DNA from: Pseudomonadota bacterium | GTDB taxonomy: Bacteria > Pseudomonadota > Alphaproteobacteria > Kiloniellales > JACOMY01 | Assembly (NCBI GenBank): GCA_029781795.1 | Contig: JAKOWB010000443.1 | Coordinates: forward strand, 1 to 34,957 | Reading direction: 5' to 3' | Length of the DNA stretch: 34,957 nt | Shown here: positions 24,957-32,598 of the stretch, in pieces | How the letters are laid out: each line of letters starts with the position of its first letter | How positions within the stretch are numbered: the first letter of the stretch is position 1 | Made by a program: the position numbers and the translations under genes | The notes under the pieces: model-generated | What the model saw: the letters and a program-made list of their open reading frames with translations, nothing else | Database searches by the model: none | What the model was told of the DNA's origin: nothing

Positions 24957-26057
24957 TCAGCCGAGGCCGAGCAGCCGCAGGCGGCTGTCGAAGTCCTCGT
25001 GGTTCAGGTAGGCGCCGCAGAGCCGCCGCTTGCCCTCGTAGGCGGCGCGGCCGTGCAGGACGCGCCAGTTGTCGAACAGCAGCGCCTCGCCCGGTGCCAG
25101 GCGGTGGCGCCACTGCAGGGCCGGATCGTTGGCCAGGCGGTCGAAGGCGGCGAGCGCGGCGTAGAAGGCGCGCATCTCCGCCTCGGGCAGCAGGAAGGGC
25201 GCCCGGTCGTAGTTGTTGAACGAGACCTGCGCCAGGCGCCCGGCGTGGTCGTGGCGCAGCACCGGCCGCGCCGCCATCAGGTGCACGCCGTCGCCGATGT
25301 ACTGCCCCGGCACGGCGACCAGCGCGAGCGTGGCGTAGTGCTGCGGTGCCTCTCGTCGCAGGCGCTCGGCGATGGCGAAGCCGTCGACGATGATCGATTC
25401 GCCGCCGCTGCCGTCGAACGAGAGGCAATGCAGCATCTGCAGGCCCGGCGCGTCCTGGGCATAGGTGCCGTCGGTGTGGGGGCGAAGCTCCAGCGTGGTG
25501 TAGGCCGTGTCGGCCTTGGCCAGGTCGGCGGTGAAGTCGTAGAAGCCGCCGAAGATGGTCTCTCGGATGTAGCCGACGCGGCGGATCAGTGCCTCGGTCG
25601 CCGCCGGCGTCGCCGGGGTGCCGCTGGCGATGGCGAAGCCGCGCCGCGCGACGAGGGCGAGCCAGTCCTTCAGCCCCTCGTCGCCGGCCATGATGCGCTC
25701 GTAGGGCACGGCAGGCGTGGCGCCCAGGCTGGCGGCGTCCCAGGTTTCCGGCGCCACGGCCACGCCGATGTCGGCGCCGGCAGGCGACCGGTGCCTCGCC
25801 AGGAAGCTTAGCGGCAGGCGCGAAGTCCCCTCGGGCCAGGCGATCTCGACCGCGTCGCCGTCGAGGCGCGCCTCGCCCGTCAGGTCCGCCGGCAGGGCGG
25901 CGGTGAAAAGCTGGCGCTGCTGCGTCACCGGATGCAGCGTCTCGGCATCGTGGGCGTGGTCGCGCAGCCAGAGCCAGGGGAAGCGGCTGCTGGCGCCATC
26001 CGCCCACTCCAGGGTCAGGCCGGCGGCGTCGGGCTTCAGGGCGCGGACGGCGGGCAT
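24957..26057 (-). CDS. TauD/GBBH-type Fe(II)/2-oxoglutarate dioxygenase
   Basis: Non-heme iron oxygenase of the gamma-butyrobetaine / trimethyllysine hydroxylase clade, 366 residues. The C-terminal domain has the facial triad HTD (H194, D196) and H335, plus RAAYEGKRRLCGAY, in which an Arg would bind 2-oxoglutarate. The N-terminal GBBH-like domain is recognisable (FPWLWLRDHAHDAETLHPVTQQRQL, 26-50), but the cysteines that bind zinc in classic members are absent here. Substrate unknown; betaine or taurine-like sulfonates are possible. A large palindrome lies 10 bases before the ATG; the sulfotransferase gene follows, the SulP gene precedes. Confidence 0.88.
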   Translation of the reverse strand: MPAVRALKPDAAGLTLEWADGASSRFPWLWLRDHAHDAETLHPVTQQRQLFTAALPADLTGEARLDGDAVEIAWPEGTSRLPLSFLARHRSPAGADIGVAVAPETWDAASLGATPAVPYERIMAGDEGLKDWLALVARRGFAIASGTPATPAATEALIRRVGYIRETIFGGFYDFTADLAKADTAYTTLELRPHTDGTYAQDAPGLQMLHCLSFDGSGGESIIVDGFAIAERLRREAPQHYATLALVAVPGQYIGDGVHLMAARPVLRHDHAGRLAQVSFNNYDRAPFLLPEAEMRAFYAALAAFDRLANDPALQWRHRLAPGEALLFDNWRVLHGRAAYEGKRRLCGAYLNHEDFDSRLRLLGLG

Positions 26058-26067
26058 GGCAGGGCTC

Positions 26068-26107
26068 CCGGTGATCTTGTTGGACGATTATCTAACAAGA
26101 TCACCGG
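26068..26107. promoter_or_regulatory. 40-bp palindrome before the dioxygenase gene
   Basis: Perfect 14-bp arms, beginning CCGGTGATC and ending GATCACCGG, around a 12-base centre that is itself largely symmetric. In RNA the right edge lies against the GGGAG ribosome-binding site of the dioxygenase gene, so it could mask translation start; as DNA it has the form of an operator. It also lies 18 bases past the SulP stop, but no T-tract follows. Confidence 0.65.
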
Positions 26108-26125
26108 CGGCCGAGCAAGGCGCCG

Positions 26126-27832
26126 CTAGCCGACCAGCTTCAGCGCCGCCTGGAAATCGGCAGCGAAGGTCAGGCCGTTGCCGTCCTCGGCGAAGCCCAT
26201 GCGGGCCAGGATCTCGCGCGGCTGCGGCTGCACGCCGGTGACGATGACGCGGGTGCCGTGGCGGCGGCAGCGGCGCAGCAGCTCCTGCAGCGCGCCGACG
26301 CCGCTGGCGTCGATCAGCGGCACCTCGCGCAGGCGCAGGATCAGCACCTTGGGCGGCTGGCCGATGCGGTCCAGCACCTCCAGCACCTGGCCGGCGGCGC
26401 CGAAGAACAGCGGCCCGCGGAGCTGGAAGACCTCGACCCCCGGCGGCAGGGCGGCGCGCTGGTCCGGCGTGGGCGCATGGCGCGCGAAGTCGTCGACATC
26501 GGGCTCGATCAGGTTGACGCCCTGCTGCAGCTGCACCACGGCGGCCATGCGGTGCATGAAGAGGATCGCCGCCAGCACCACGCCGACCTCGATCGCCACG
26601 GTCAGGTCGACCAGCACGGTCAGGGCGAAGGTGATGACCAGCACGGCCTTGTCGCCCCAGGGCGCGTGCGCCAGCAGGTGCCGGATCTTGCCGATCTCGC
26701 TCATGTTCCAGGCGACGATCACCAGCACCGCGGCGAGGCAGGCCAGCGGAAAGTAGCCGGCCAGCGGCGCGGCCAGCAGCATGAAGGCAAGCAGGAAGAT
26801 GGCGTGCAGCACCCCGGCCAGCGGGCTCTTGGCGCCGGAGCGGATGTTGGTCGCGGTGCGGGCGATGGCGCCGGTCGCCGGCAGCCCGCCGACGAGGGAG
26901 GAGGCGATATTGGCCACGCCCTGCGCCACCAGCTCGCAGTTGGAGCGGTGGCGCCGCCCGGTCATGCCGTCGGCCACCATGGCCGAGAGCAGGCTCTCCA
27001 CCCCGGCGAGGAACCAGATGGTGAAGGCGCTGGGCAGCAGCTCCTCGAGCCGCGCCCAGGTGATGGTCGGCAGCACGGGCTCCGGCAGGCTGGAGGGGAT
27101 GCCGCCGAAGCGCGTGCCGATGGTGTCGACCGGCAGGGCGAAGGCCCAGGCGGCCAGCGCCCCCAGGGTCACGGCGACCAGGAAGCCCGGCACCTTGGGC
27201 GCGAAGCGGCGCAGCAGGATGATGATCGCCAGTGCGCCGCCGGCCAGCGCCAGCGTCGGCACCTGGACCGTATTCAGGGCCGCGCCATAGGCCTCCCACT
27301 TGGGGAGGAAGTCGGCCGGCACGCTGGCCATGGTGAGGCCCAGCAGGTCCTTCACCTGCGAGGAGAAGATGATGACGGCGATGCCGGCGGTGAAGCCGGT
27401 CACCACCGGCTCGGGGATGTACTTGATCCAGGTGCCCAGGCGCAGCAGCCCGGCCAGCACCAGCCCGGCGCCGGCCATCAGGGTCGCCAGCACCAGCCCG
27501 TCGTAGCCCTGCTGCTGGATGACGTTGAAGACCACCACGACGAAGGCGCCGGTCGGCCCGCCGATCTGGAATCGGCTGCCGCCGAGCAGCGAGATCAGCG
27601 CGCCGGCGACGACCGCGGTCACCAGGCCCTTGTCCGGCGTGGTGCCGCTGGCGATCGCCAGCGCCATGGCCAGCGGCAGCGCGACGATGGCGACGGTCAG
27701 GCCGGCGATCACGTCGGCGCGGAACTTGCCGAGGTCGTAGCCCTCGCGCAGCACGGTCACCATCTTCGGCACGAAGAGGTGCCAGCCCTGCGGGCGGCGC
27801 GGCGGTGGCGGGAAAGGCGTGGAGGCGTCCAT
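26126..27832 (-). CDS. SulP family anion transporter with STAS domain
   Basis: Inner-membrane anion transporter of the SulP/SLC26 family, 568 residues, for sulfate, bicarbonate or other anions. The membrane domain (about 35-430) has the family signatures GLTVAIVALPLAMALAIASG, GGSRFQIGGPTGAFVVVV, and FLAGVESLLSAMVADGMTGRRHRSNCELVAQGVAN. A C-terminal STAS domain (about 445-565) contains PLIDASGVGALQELL. The ATG at 27832 has no Shine-Dalgarno site and a stop in frame just upstream, so a leaderless or low-efficiency start is likely. A perfect palindrome lies 9 bases upstream. The sulfate assignment is suggested only by the sulfotransferase downstream. Confidence 0.93.
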   Translation of the reverse strand: MDASTPFPPPPRRPQGWHLFVPKMVTVLREGYDLGKFRADVIAGLTVAIVALPLAMALAIASGTTPDKGLVTAVVAGALISLLGGSRFQIGGPTGAFVVVVFNVIQQQGYDGLVLATLMAGAGLVLAGLLRLGTWIKYIPEPVVTGFTAGIAVIIFSSQVKDLLGLTMASVPADFLPKWEAYGAALNTVQVPTLALAGGALAIIILLRRFAPKVPGFLVAVTLGALAAWAFALPVDTIGTRFGGIPSSLPEPVLPTITWARLEELLPSAFTIWFLAGVESLLSAMVADGMTGRRHRSNCELVAQGVANIASSLVGGLPATGAIARTATNIRSGAKSPLAGVLHAIFLLAFMLLAAPLAGYFPLACLAAVLVIVAWNMSEIGKIRHLLAHAPWGDKAVLVITFALTVLVDLTVAIEVGVVLAAILFMHRMAAVVQLQQGVNLIEPDVDDFARHAPTPDQRAALPPGVEVFQLRGPLFFGAAGQVLEVLDRIGQPPKVLILRLREVPLIDASGVGALQELLRRCRRHGTRVIVTGVQPQPREILARMGFAEDGNGLTFAADFQAALKLVG

Positions 27833-27840
27833 GGGGAGTA

Positions 27841-27861
27841 TTCACACTATCAAAGTGTGAA
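27841..27861. promoter_or_regulatory. palindrome before sulP
   Basis: TTCACACT and AGTGTGAA, perfect 8-bp arms with a 5-base centre (ATCAA), 9 bases before the sulP ATG on the minus strand. The position overlaps where promoter and start of a leader-poor transcript must lie, so a repressor or activator site for sulP is the natural reading. The regulator is not identifiable from the sequence. Confidence 0.6.
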
Positions 27862-27923
27862 GAATCCAGCCATGCGACCTTGCGACGCCTGGGGTGCGGT
27901 CTTGGAGCCACTCCCACTCGATC

Positions 27924-28039
27924 GTCATCCCGGCCGAACAGAGTGAGAGCCGGGATTCACGGCTGGGCTTGGCGCAGCGCGACGGGTTTGCCGGCGGCGA
28001 GGGCCGCGGCATGGGCCCCGGCTCTGCGGCCGGGGTGAC
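27924..28039. repeat. REP-like intergenic element
   Basis: Terminal inverted repeats GTCATCCCGGCC (27924-27935) and GGCCGGGGTGAC (28028-28039) match with one mismatch. The interior includes AGCCGGGATTCACGG and GGGCCCCGGCTCTGCGG, the kind of GC-rich palindromic text repeated in alphaproteobacterial intergenic regions. It occupies most of the gap between the sulP promoter region and the SDR gene stop at 28069. Confidence 0.55.
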
Positions 28040-28068
28040 AGCGAGGAGGGGGAGGGAGGCGCCGCCCG

Positions 28069-28848
28069 CTAGGCCGGCGCCAGGGTTTCCGTGCCGCCGT
28101 CGACCGAGAGGGACTGGCCGGTGATGTTCCGGCCGGCGGGGGAGGCGAGGTAGTGGATCATCGCGGCGATCTCCTCGGGCCGGATGAAGGTGCGCAGCGA
28201 GACGCCGCGGGTCACCGCGGCGCGCACCTCGGCCTCGCTCTGGCCGCGCGCCTTGGCCTCGGCGGCGATGACGCGGTCCATGCGGTCGCCGGTCAGGCTG
28301 CCGGGGCAGATGGCGTTGACGCGGATGCCGTACTCGCCGACCTCCATGGCCAGCGACTTGGTCAGGCCGATGACGCCCCACTTGGCGGCGGCGTAGGGCG
28401 TGCGCAGCGGATAGCCGAAGAGCCCGGCGGTGGAGGAGAGGTTCACGATCAGGCCGCTCTTCTGCAGCTTCATCACCGGCAGGGCGTGGCGCAGGCACCA
28501 GAACTGCGACAGCAGGTCGACCTCGATGCAGCGGCGGATGGCCTCGGGCTCGCCCGCCTCCAGCACGCCGGTCGGGCCGGCGATGCCGGCGTTGTTCACC
28601 AGGATGTCGAGGCCGCCGAGCTCGGTCAGCGCCTGGCGGAAGAAGCCGGCGACGGCCTCCTCGTCGGCGACGTCGCAGGGCAGCGCCAGCGTGCCGGGAT
28701 GGACACGCTGCATCTCGCTGAGCGCCGGTCCCGGCAGGTCGCAGAGCGCGACCCTGGCGCCGGTCGCCAGGAAGGACTCCACGATCACCCGGCCCAGCCC
28801 GGCCGCCGCCGCGGTGACGACGACCCGGGGCCCCTTGGCAGCGCTCAT
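28069..28848 (-). CDS. SDR family oxidoreductase
   Basis: Short-chain dehydrogenase, 259 residues. It has the catalytic YxxxK (Y152, K156), Ser139 in LSST, the NNAG motif (85-88), and the C-terminal GQSLSVDGG. Asp37 at the end of the second beta strand suggests NAD preference. The cofactor loop reads TAAAAGLG, so the first glycine of TGxxxGxG is alanine at residue 13; this is tolerated in some SDRs but unusual. Substrate unknown. Its ATG overlaps the stop of corA by ATGA. Alternative: a 3-oxoacyl-ACP reductase-like or alcohol dehydrogenase role; sequence does not decide. Confidence 0.9.
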   Translation of the reverse strand: MSAAKGPRVVVTAAAAGLGRVIVESFLATGARVALCDLPGPALSEMQRVHPGTLALPCDVADEEAVAGFFRQALTELGGLDILVNNAGIAGPTGVLEAGEPEAIRRCIEVDLLSQFWCLRHALPVMKLQKSGLIVNLSSTAGLFGYPLRTPYAAAKWGVIGLTKSLAMEVGEYGIRVNAICPGSLTGDRMDRVIAAEAKARGQSEAEVRAAVTRGVSLRTFIRPEEIAAMIHYLASPAGRNITGQSLSVDGGTETLAPA

Positions 28849-29819
28849 ATCCAGCCTTTCCGCTTGAAGTAGGCCCAGGGGATGATGGCCGAGATCACCA
28901 TCAGCAGCAGGGCCAGGGGATAGCCGAAGCTCCAGTCGAGCTCGGGCATGAAGTCGAAGTTCATGCCGTAGATCGTGCCGACCAGCGTCGGCGGCAGGAA
29001 GATCACGGCGGCGATGGAGAAGATCTTGATGATGTCGTTCTGCTCGATCGACAGCATGCCGAGCGTCGCGTCGAGCAGGAAGGTCACCTTGCCGGAGATG
29101 AAGTTGGCATAGTCGGCCAGCGACTGCAGGTCGCGCGCCATGGTCTTCAGCTTGTTGCGCTTCTCCCGCTTGCCGCCGACCTCGGGCGCGACCAGGCCGA
29201 GGAAGGTGACGGCGCGGTTGAGGCTCATCACGCTCTCCCGCGCCTTGGAGGCGATGTCGCCGGCGCGGCCGATGCGCTGCAGCACGGCGCGGAAGCGGTC
29301 CGGCCCGCGCTTGGTGCCGCTGCGGTCGAAGATCTCGTGGCTGATCGCCTCGACGTCCTGGCCCGACATCTCCAGCACGTCGGCCAGGCGGTCGATCACC
29401 GCCTCGAACAGGCCCGACATCGCCGCCTCGCCCGAGGCGCAGGCGGCATGGTGGCTCTGCGCGTAGGTGCCGAAGATCTTGAAGGGCAGCGGCTCGGCAT
29501 AGCGCAGGGTGATGAGGCGGTGGCCCGAGAGGATGAAGGTCACCGGCGTGGTCAGCGGGTGCGGCGAGGTCATGTTGGCGACGAGCTGCACCGTCATGAA
29601 GAGGCCGGCCTCCTCCTGCCTGAGGCGGCTGGAGGTCTCGATCTCCTGCATCTCCTCGCGGGTCGGGATGTTGATGCCGACCACGGCCTCGACCGCCTTC
29701 TCCTCCTCGCGCGTGGGCGAGGAGAGGTCGATCCAGGTGGCCTCCGGCGGAATGGCCAGGTCATGGCCGCCGTCGTGCCGCTTCATGCCCTCGGGCGTGC
29801 GAACGAAGATGGTGATCAT
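28845..29819 (-). CDS. CorA-family magnesium/divalent-cation channel
   Basis: Pentameric magnesium transport protein, 324 residues. The long N-terminal cytosolic domain (1-260) is charged and helical; two C-terminal helices follow, with the signature YGMNF (284-288) between them and the conserved MPEL loop, ending in a basic KRKGWI tail. Family-typical length and layout. The opening MITIFVRTPEGMKRHDGG and WIDLSSPTREEE resemble other alphaproteobacterial CorA proteins. Start at 29819; the preceding gap of 109 bases to aarF shows a 8-bp inverted pair GTCCGGCC/GGCCGGAC but no clear ribosome-binding site. Co-transcribed with the SDR gene (4-base overlap). Confidence 0.95.
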   Translation of the reverse strand: MITIFVRTPEGMKRHDGGHDLAIPPEATWIDLSSPTREEEKAVEAVVGINIPTREEMQEIETSSRLRQEEAGLFMTVQLVANMTSPHPLTTPVTFILSGHRLITLRYAEPLPFKIFGTYAQSHHAACASGEAAMSGLFEAVIDRLADVLEMSGQDVEAISHEIFDRSGTKRGPDRFRAVLQRIGRAGDIASKARESVMSLNRAVTFLGLVAPEVGGKREKRNKLKTMARDLQSLADYANFISGKVTFLLDATLGMLSIEQNDIIKIFSIAAVIFLPPTLVGTIYGMNFDFMPELDWSFGYPLALLLMVISAIIPWAYFKRKGWI

Positions 29820-29928
29820 GGGGCGGTTCCCGAGCCGGCTTCCGGGGTCCGGCCAAGGGAGCCTGAAGCGGGGCCGCTTGGCAAGCGGGGAAGGGGTGCG
29901 GCCGGACGTCCCCTGGCGAGTGTCCCGG

Positions 29929-31308
29929 TCAGGCCGGGGCGAGGCCCGCCTCGGCCAGCGCCGCCTGCTGCCGTTGCGCCAGGGTCTCGACGTCGAAGTC
30001 CTGGGTCAGCTCCTGGTAGAGCCGGTGCCAGTTCACCTGGGCCTTCAGGTGCATGAAGACCGAGCCGAGGCCGACCGCGGCGCGGTCCATCAGCACGAAC
30101 TCGCGCGGCGGGCGCACGCCGCCCAGGCGCTTCAGCTCGGCGTGGACCTTGCCGGCGACCTCGGCGCCCTCCTGGCTGCCGCGCTCCAGGATGGCCTGGG
30201 CGCGGTCCTCGATCAGCGGCGCGTAGAGGAAGCGGGCCCAGAGGTTGAGCACTTCCAGCAGCTCCTTGCTGATGTCCCGGAAGCCCCAGGCCTCGTAGGC
30301 CGCCACCGCCTGGGCGTCGTCGTTGCGCCGCAGCGCCTCGGCCAGGGCGATGACGCCCCAGACGAAGCGCGGCGGGAAGACCCGGACGCAGCCGAAGTCC
30401 AGCAGGTTCACCCGCCCCTCGCCGGTCAGGGTGTAGTTGCCGAGGTGCGGGTCGCCGTGGATCACGCCATAGCCGTAGAAGGGCTTGTACCAGGCGCGGA
30501 ACATGGCCAGGGCGACGCGGTCGCGCGTCTCCTGCTCGCTGTGCGCGGCCAGGTACTTCAGGAAGGGCGTGCCCTCCAGCCAGGTCATGGTCAGCAGGCG
30601 GCCGGTGGAAAGCGCCTCCAACGGCTCGGGTACGGCTATGTCGGGCTCGCCGGCCAGGATGGCGCCATAGAGGCGCTGGTGCTTCGCCTCGCGGCGATAG
30701 TCCAGCTCCTCGCCCAGGCGCTCTTCCAGTTCGGCCTGCACGTCGCGGGTGTCGATGGTGCCGTCGAACTGGCGCTGCAGGCCCATGATGAGCTTGAGCT
30801 GCCGGATGTCGGCGGCGACGGTCGAGGCCATGTCGGGGTACTGCAGCTTGCAGGCCAACAGCCGCCCGTCCGCCGCGCGGGCCTGGTGCACCTGGCCCAG
30901 CGAGGCGGCGCGCACCGCCTCGCGTCCGAAAGCGGCGAACTTCGCCTCCCAGCCGGGGCCGAGCTCGCCGGCCATGCGGCGCTTGACGAAGGGCCAGCCC
31001 ATCGGCGGCGCGTCGGCCTGCAGCTGGCGCAGTGCCTCGGCGTACTCCTTGGGCAAGGCGTCGGGGATCGTCGCCAGGATCTGCGCCGCCTTCATCAGCG
31101 GCCCCTTCAGGCCGCCCAGCGCCTCGGTCAGCGCCGCGGCGTGCGCCGCCTTGTCGCCGACCGCGCGCCCGGTGATCTTGCGCAGCGCATAGCCGGCGGC
31201 GAAGCCGCCCAGGTTCCGTCCCACCGAGGCATAGCGCCGGGCCCGCCCGGCGAGGCGGGAGGCTTCCGGCTGGTCGGGCGGTTGCGAGTCGGGTGGCTGA
31301 TCGGTCAT
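29929..31308 (-). CDS. AarF/ABC1/UbiB-type atypical kinase
   Basis: Atypical kinase of the UbiB/ADCK family, 459 residues. Catalytic features are present: AASLGQV (134-140, alanine-rich loop replacing the P-loop), K154 in LACKLQYP, HGDPHLGN (284-291) and DFG (304-306), then a helical C-lobe. The family's KxGQ motif reads KAAQ (73-76), as in many alphaproteobacterial homologues. UbiB-like proteins act in ubiquinone synthesis, but whether this one is the true UbiB cannot be told, since related kinases have other roles. The start is uncertain: ATG 31308 has no Shine-Dalgarno, and ATGs at 31365/31362 preceded closely by AAGGA are in frame. It is divergent from the metallopeptidase gene. Confidence 0.9.
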   Translation of the reverse strand: MTDQPPDSQPPDQPEASRLAGRARRYASVGRNLGGFAAGYALRKITGRAVGDKAAHAAALTEALGGLKGPLMKAAQILATIPDALPKEYAEALRQLQADAPPMGWPFVKRRMAGELGPGWEAKFAAFGREAVRAASLGQVHQARAADGRLLACKLQYPDMASTVAADIRQLKLIMGLQRQFDGTIDTRDVQAELEERLGEELDYRREAKHQRLYGAILAGEPDIAVPEPLEALSTGRLLTMTWLEGTPFLKYLAAHSEQETRDRVALAMFRAWYKPFYGYGVIHGDPHLGNYTLTGEGRVNLLDFGCVRVFPPRFVWGVIALAEALRRNDDAQAVAAYEAWGFRDISKELLEVLNLWARFLYAPLIEDRAQAILERGSQEGAEVAGKVHAELKRLGGVRPPREFVLMDRAAVGLGSVFMHLKAQVNWHRLYQELTQDFDVETLAQRQQAALAEAGLAPA

Positions 31309-31438
31309 TCGCAGCAGGACATGGGCCACCCTGCCGGCTCCGTCAACGGCAGGCGGAATCATCATTCCTTGTCGTCCTACCTCGGCGGGCCGCATAGTTC
31401 CGCGACCTTTGCGCGTGGAATTGCGAGGGGGCCGGACC

Positions 31439-32596
31439 ATGGTGACGGTCATCGCTCATGCCAACGAGCCGCTGGCGATCGCGGCGCGCCAGGTACCCTC
31501 GACCGCCAAGCTCAGCCTCAAGGTTGGCGGGCAGAGCGTGAAGGTCCCCCTGACCTTCGTGCGCGGCGCCTGGGTCTTCGTCGCCAGCTTCCCCGACGCC
31601 GCCGCTGTGCCGCCCGGGCAGTACCAGGCCAGCCTGCCCTCGGCCGCCGGGACCGTGGCGCTGGACCTGCAGGTCCAGGCCGGCCCGTCGCGCCATCGCG
31701 TCCTGGTGCCGGCGCTGCAGAAGCCGCAGCAGCCTTTCACCGTCCTCATCCTCGCCAACCCGCGCTTCCGCGTGCCGGGCGGCGCCGAGGTGCCGGACCC
31801 CATCCTCGCCAGCCGTGCCCGCTTCACCGGCATGGTGCGCTACGTGCTGGACGACCTGCTGAACCGCGGCGAGGACCTGCTGTCGCAGCGCGACGACCGT
31901 GGCCTCATCCAGTTCGAGACGCTGTTCGACGCCGCGCTGGCCGGCGACGCGCGCAACTGCCTGGTCCAGGGCGGCATCCCGGCCGACCCGCGCCTGGCGC
32001 TGGTGCAGACGGCGCCGCTGAAGGCACTGCTCGACCGCGAGGGCCTGGCGCCCGACGTGGTCTACATCGTCCACGACATGGCCGATCACCCCCGGCCCAG
32101 CGGCGTGCCCGCCCTCGACCGCATGACCGGCCCGACCCGCAGCTTCGTCATCGACGGCGTGACGAGGACCATGGGCGCCTTCACCGAGCGTCCCGGCGCC
32201 GTGGCCCTGTCGGCGGGCGCCGACCAGTCGCTGCCCACGGCGATGCACGAGTTCGGCCACGCCGCGTCCGAGGCGACCTGCGGCTGGATCACCGACCTCT
32301 ACGAGGATCGCCTGTCGGTCACGCCGACCACGCTCAACAAGAAGCGCCGGGCGCTGTTAACCGACCCCGTGCCGCAGACCTTCGGGGTCTATGCCGGCCG
32401 CTCCTTCCTCAGCGCCTCCGACCGCTGGCCAGGCAAGGGCTATGCCACGGCCTCCTACTTCCCCGCGCGGGTGGAGATCGGCCAGCCCAACCTGATGGAC
32501 AACTATCCGGCCGCCAGCGACAAGCGCCGCTGTCGCTTCGATCACCTGACCGCCGCCTGGCTGGCCGATCGCCTGGACTTCAAGATGGCGAGGTAG
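31439..32596 (+). CDS. putative zincin metallopeptidase, unassigned family
   Basis: A 385-residue protein I cannot place in a named family. What is seen: residues 15-85 look beta-rich and resemble a small immunoglobulin-like module (alternating hydrophobic strands, PPGQYQASLP); a second segment starts FTVLILANPRF (100-110); then HEFGH (270-274), the zinc-binding HExxH motif, with Glu/Asp candidates at 286-290 as a third ligand; and NLMDNY (351-356), reminiscent of the methionine turn found in some zincins. No signal peptide and no membrane segment, so it may be cytosolic or exported by another route. The ATG at 31439 has GAGGGGG 7 bases before. The next gene starts 2 bases after its stop. Function is inferred from motifs only. 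Confidence 0.75.
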   Translation: MVTVIAHANEPLAIAARQVPSTAKLSLKVGGQSVKVPLTFVRGAWVFVASFPDAAAVPPGQYQASLPSAAGTVALDLQVQAGPSRHRVLVPALQKPQQPFTVLILANPRFRVPGGAEVPDPILASRARFTGMVRYVLDDLLNRGEDLLSQRDDRGLIQFETLFDAALAGDARNCLVQGGIPADPRLALVQTAPLKALLDREGLAPDVVYIVHDMADHPRPSGVPALDRMTGPTRSFVIDGVTRTMGAFTERPGAVALSAGADQSLPTAMHEFGHAASEATCGWITDLYEDRLSVTPTTLNKKRRALLTDPVPQTFGVYAGRSFLSASDRWPGKGYATASYFPARVEIGQPNLMDNYPAASDKRRCRFDHLTAAWLADRLDFKMAR

Positions 32597-32598
32597 CG

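Noticed and set aside
26258..27946. A 562-codon plus-strand frame opposite sulP
   Set aside because: Gln/Arg/Gly/His-rich shadow sequence without domains; sulP on the minus strand is unambiguous.
29843..29921. Inverted pair GTCCGGCC/GGCCGGAC between aarF and corA as a regulatory element
   Set aside because: Arms of 8 bp separated by tens of GC-rich bases are expected by chance; I see no U-tract or further symmetry except a short 6-bp hairpin.
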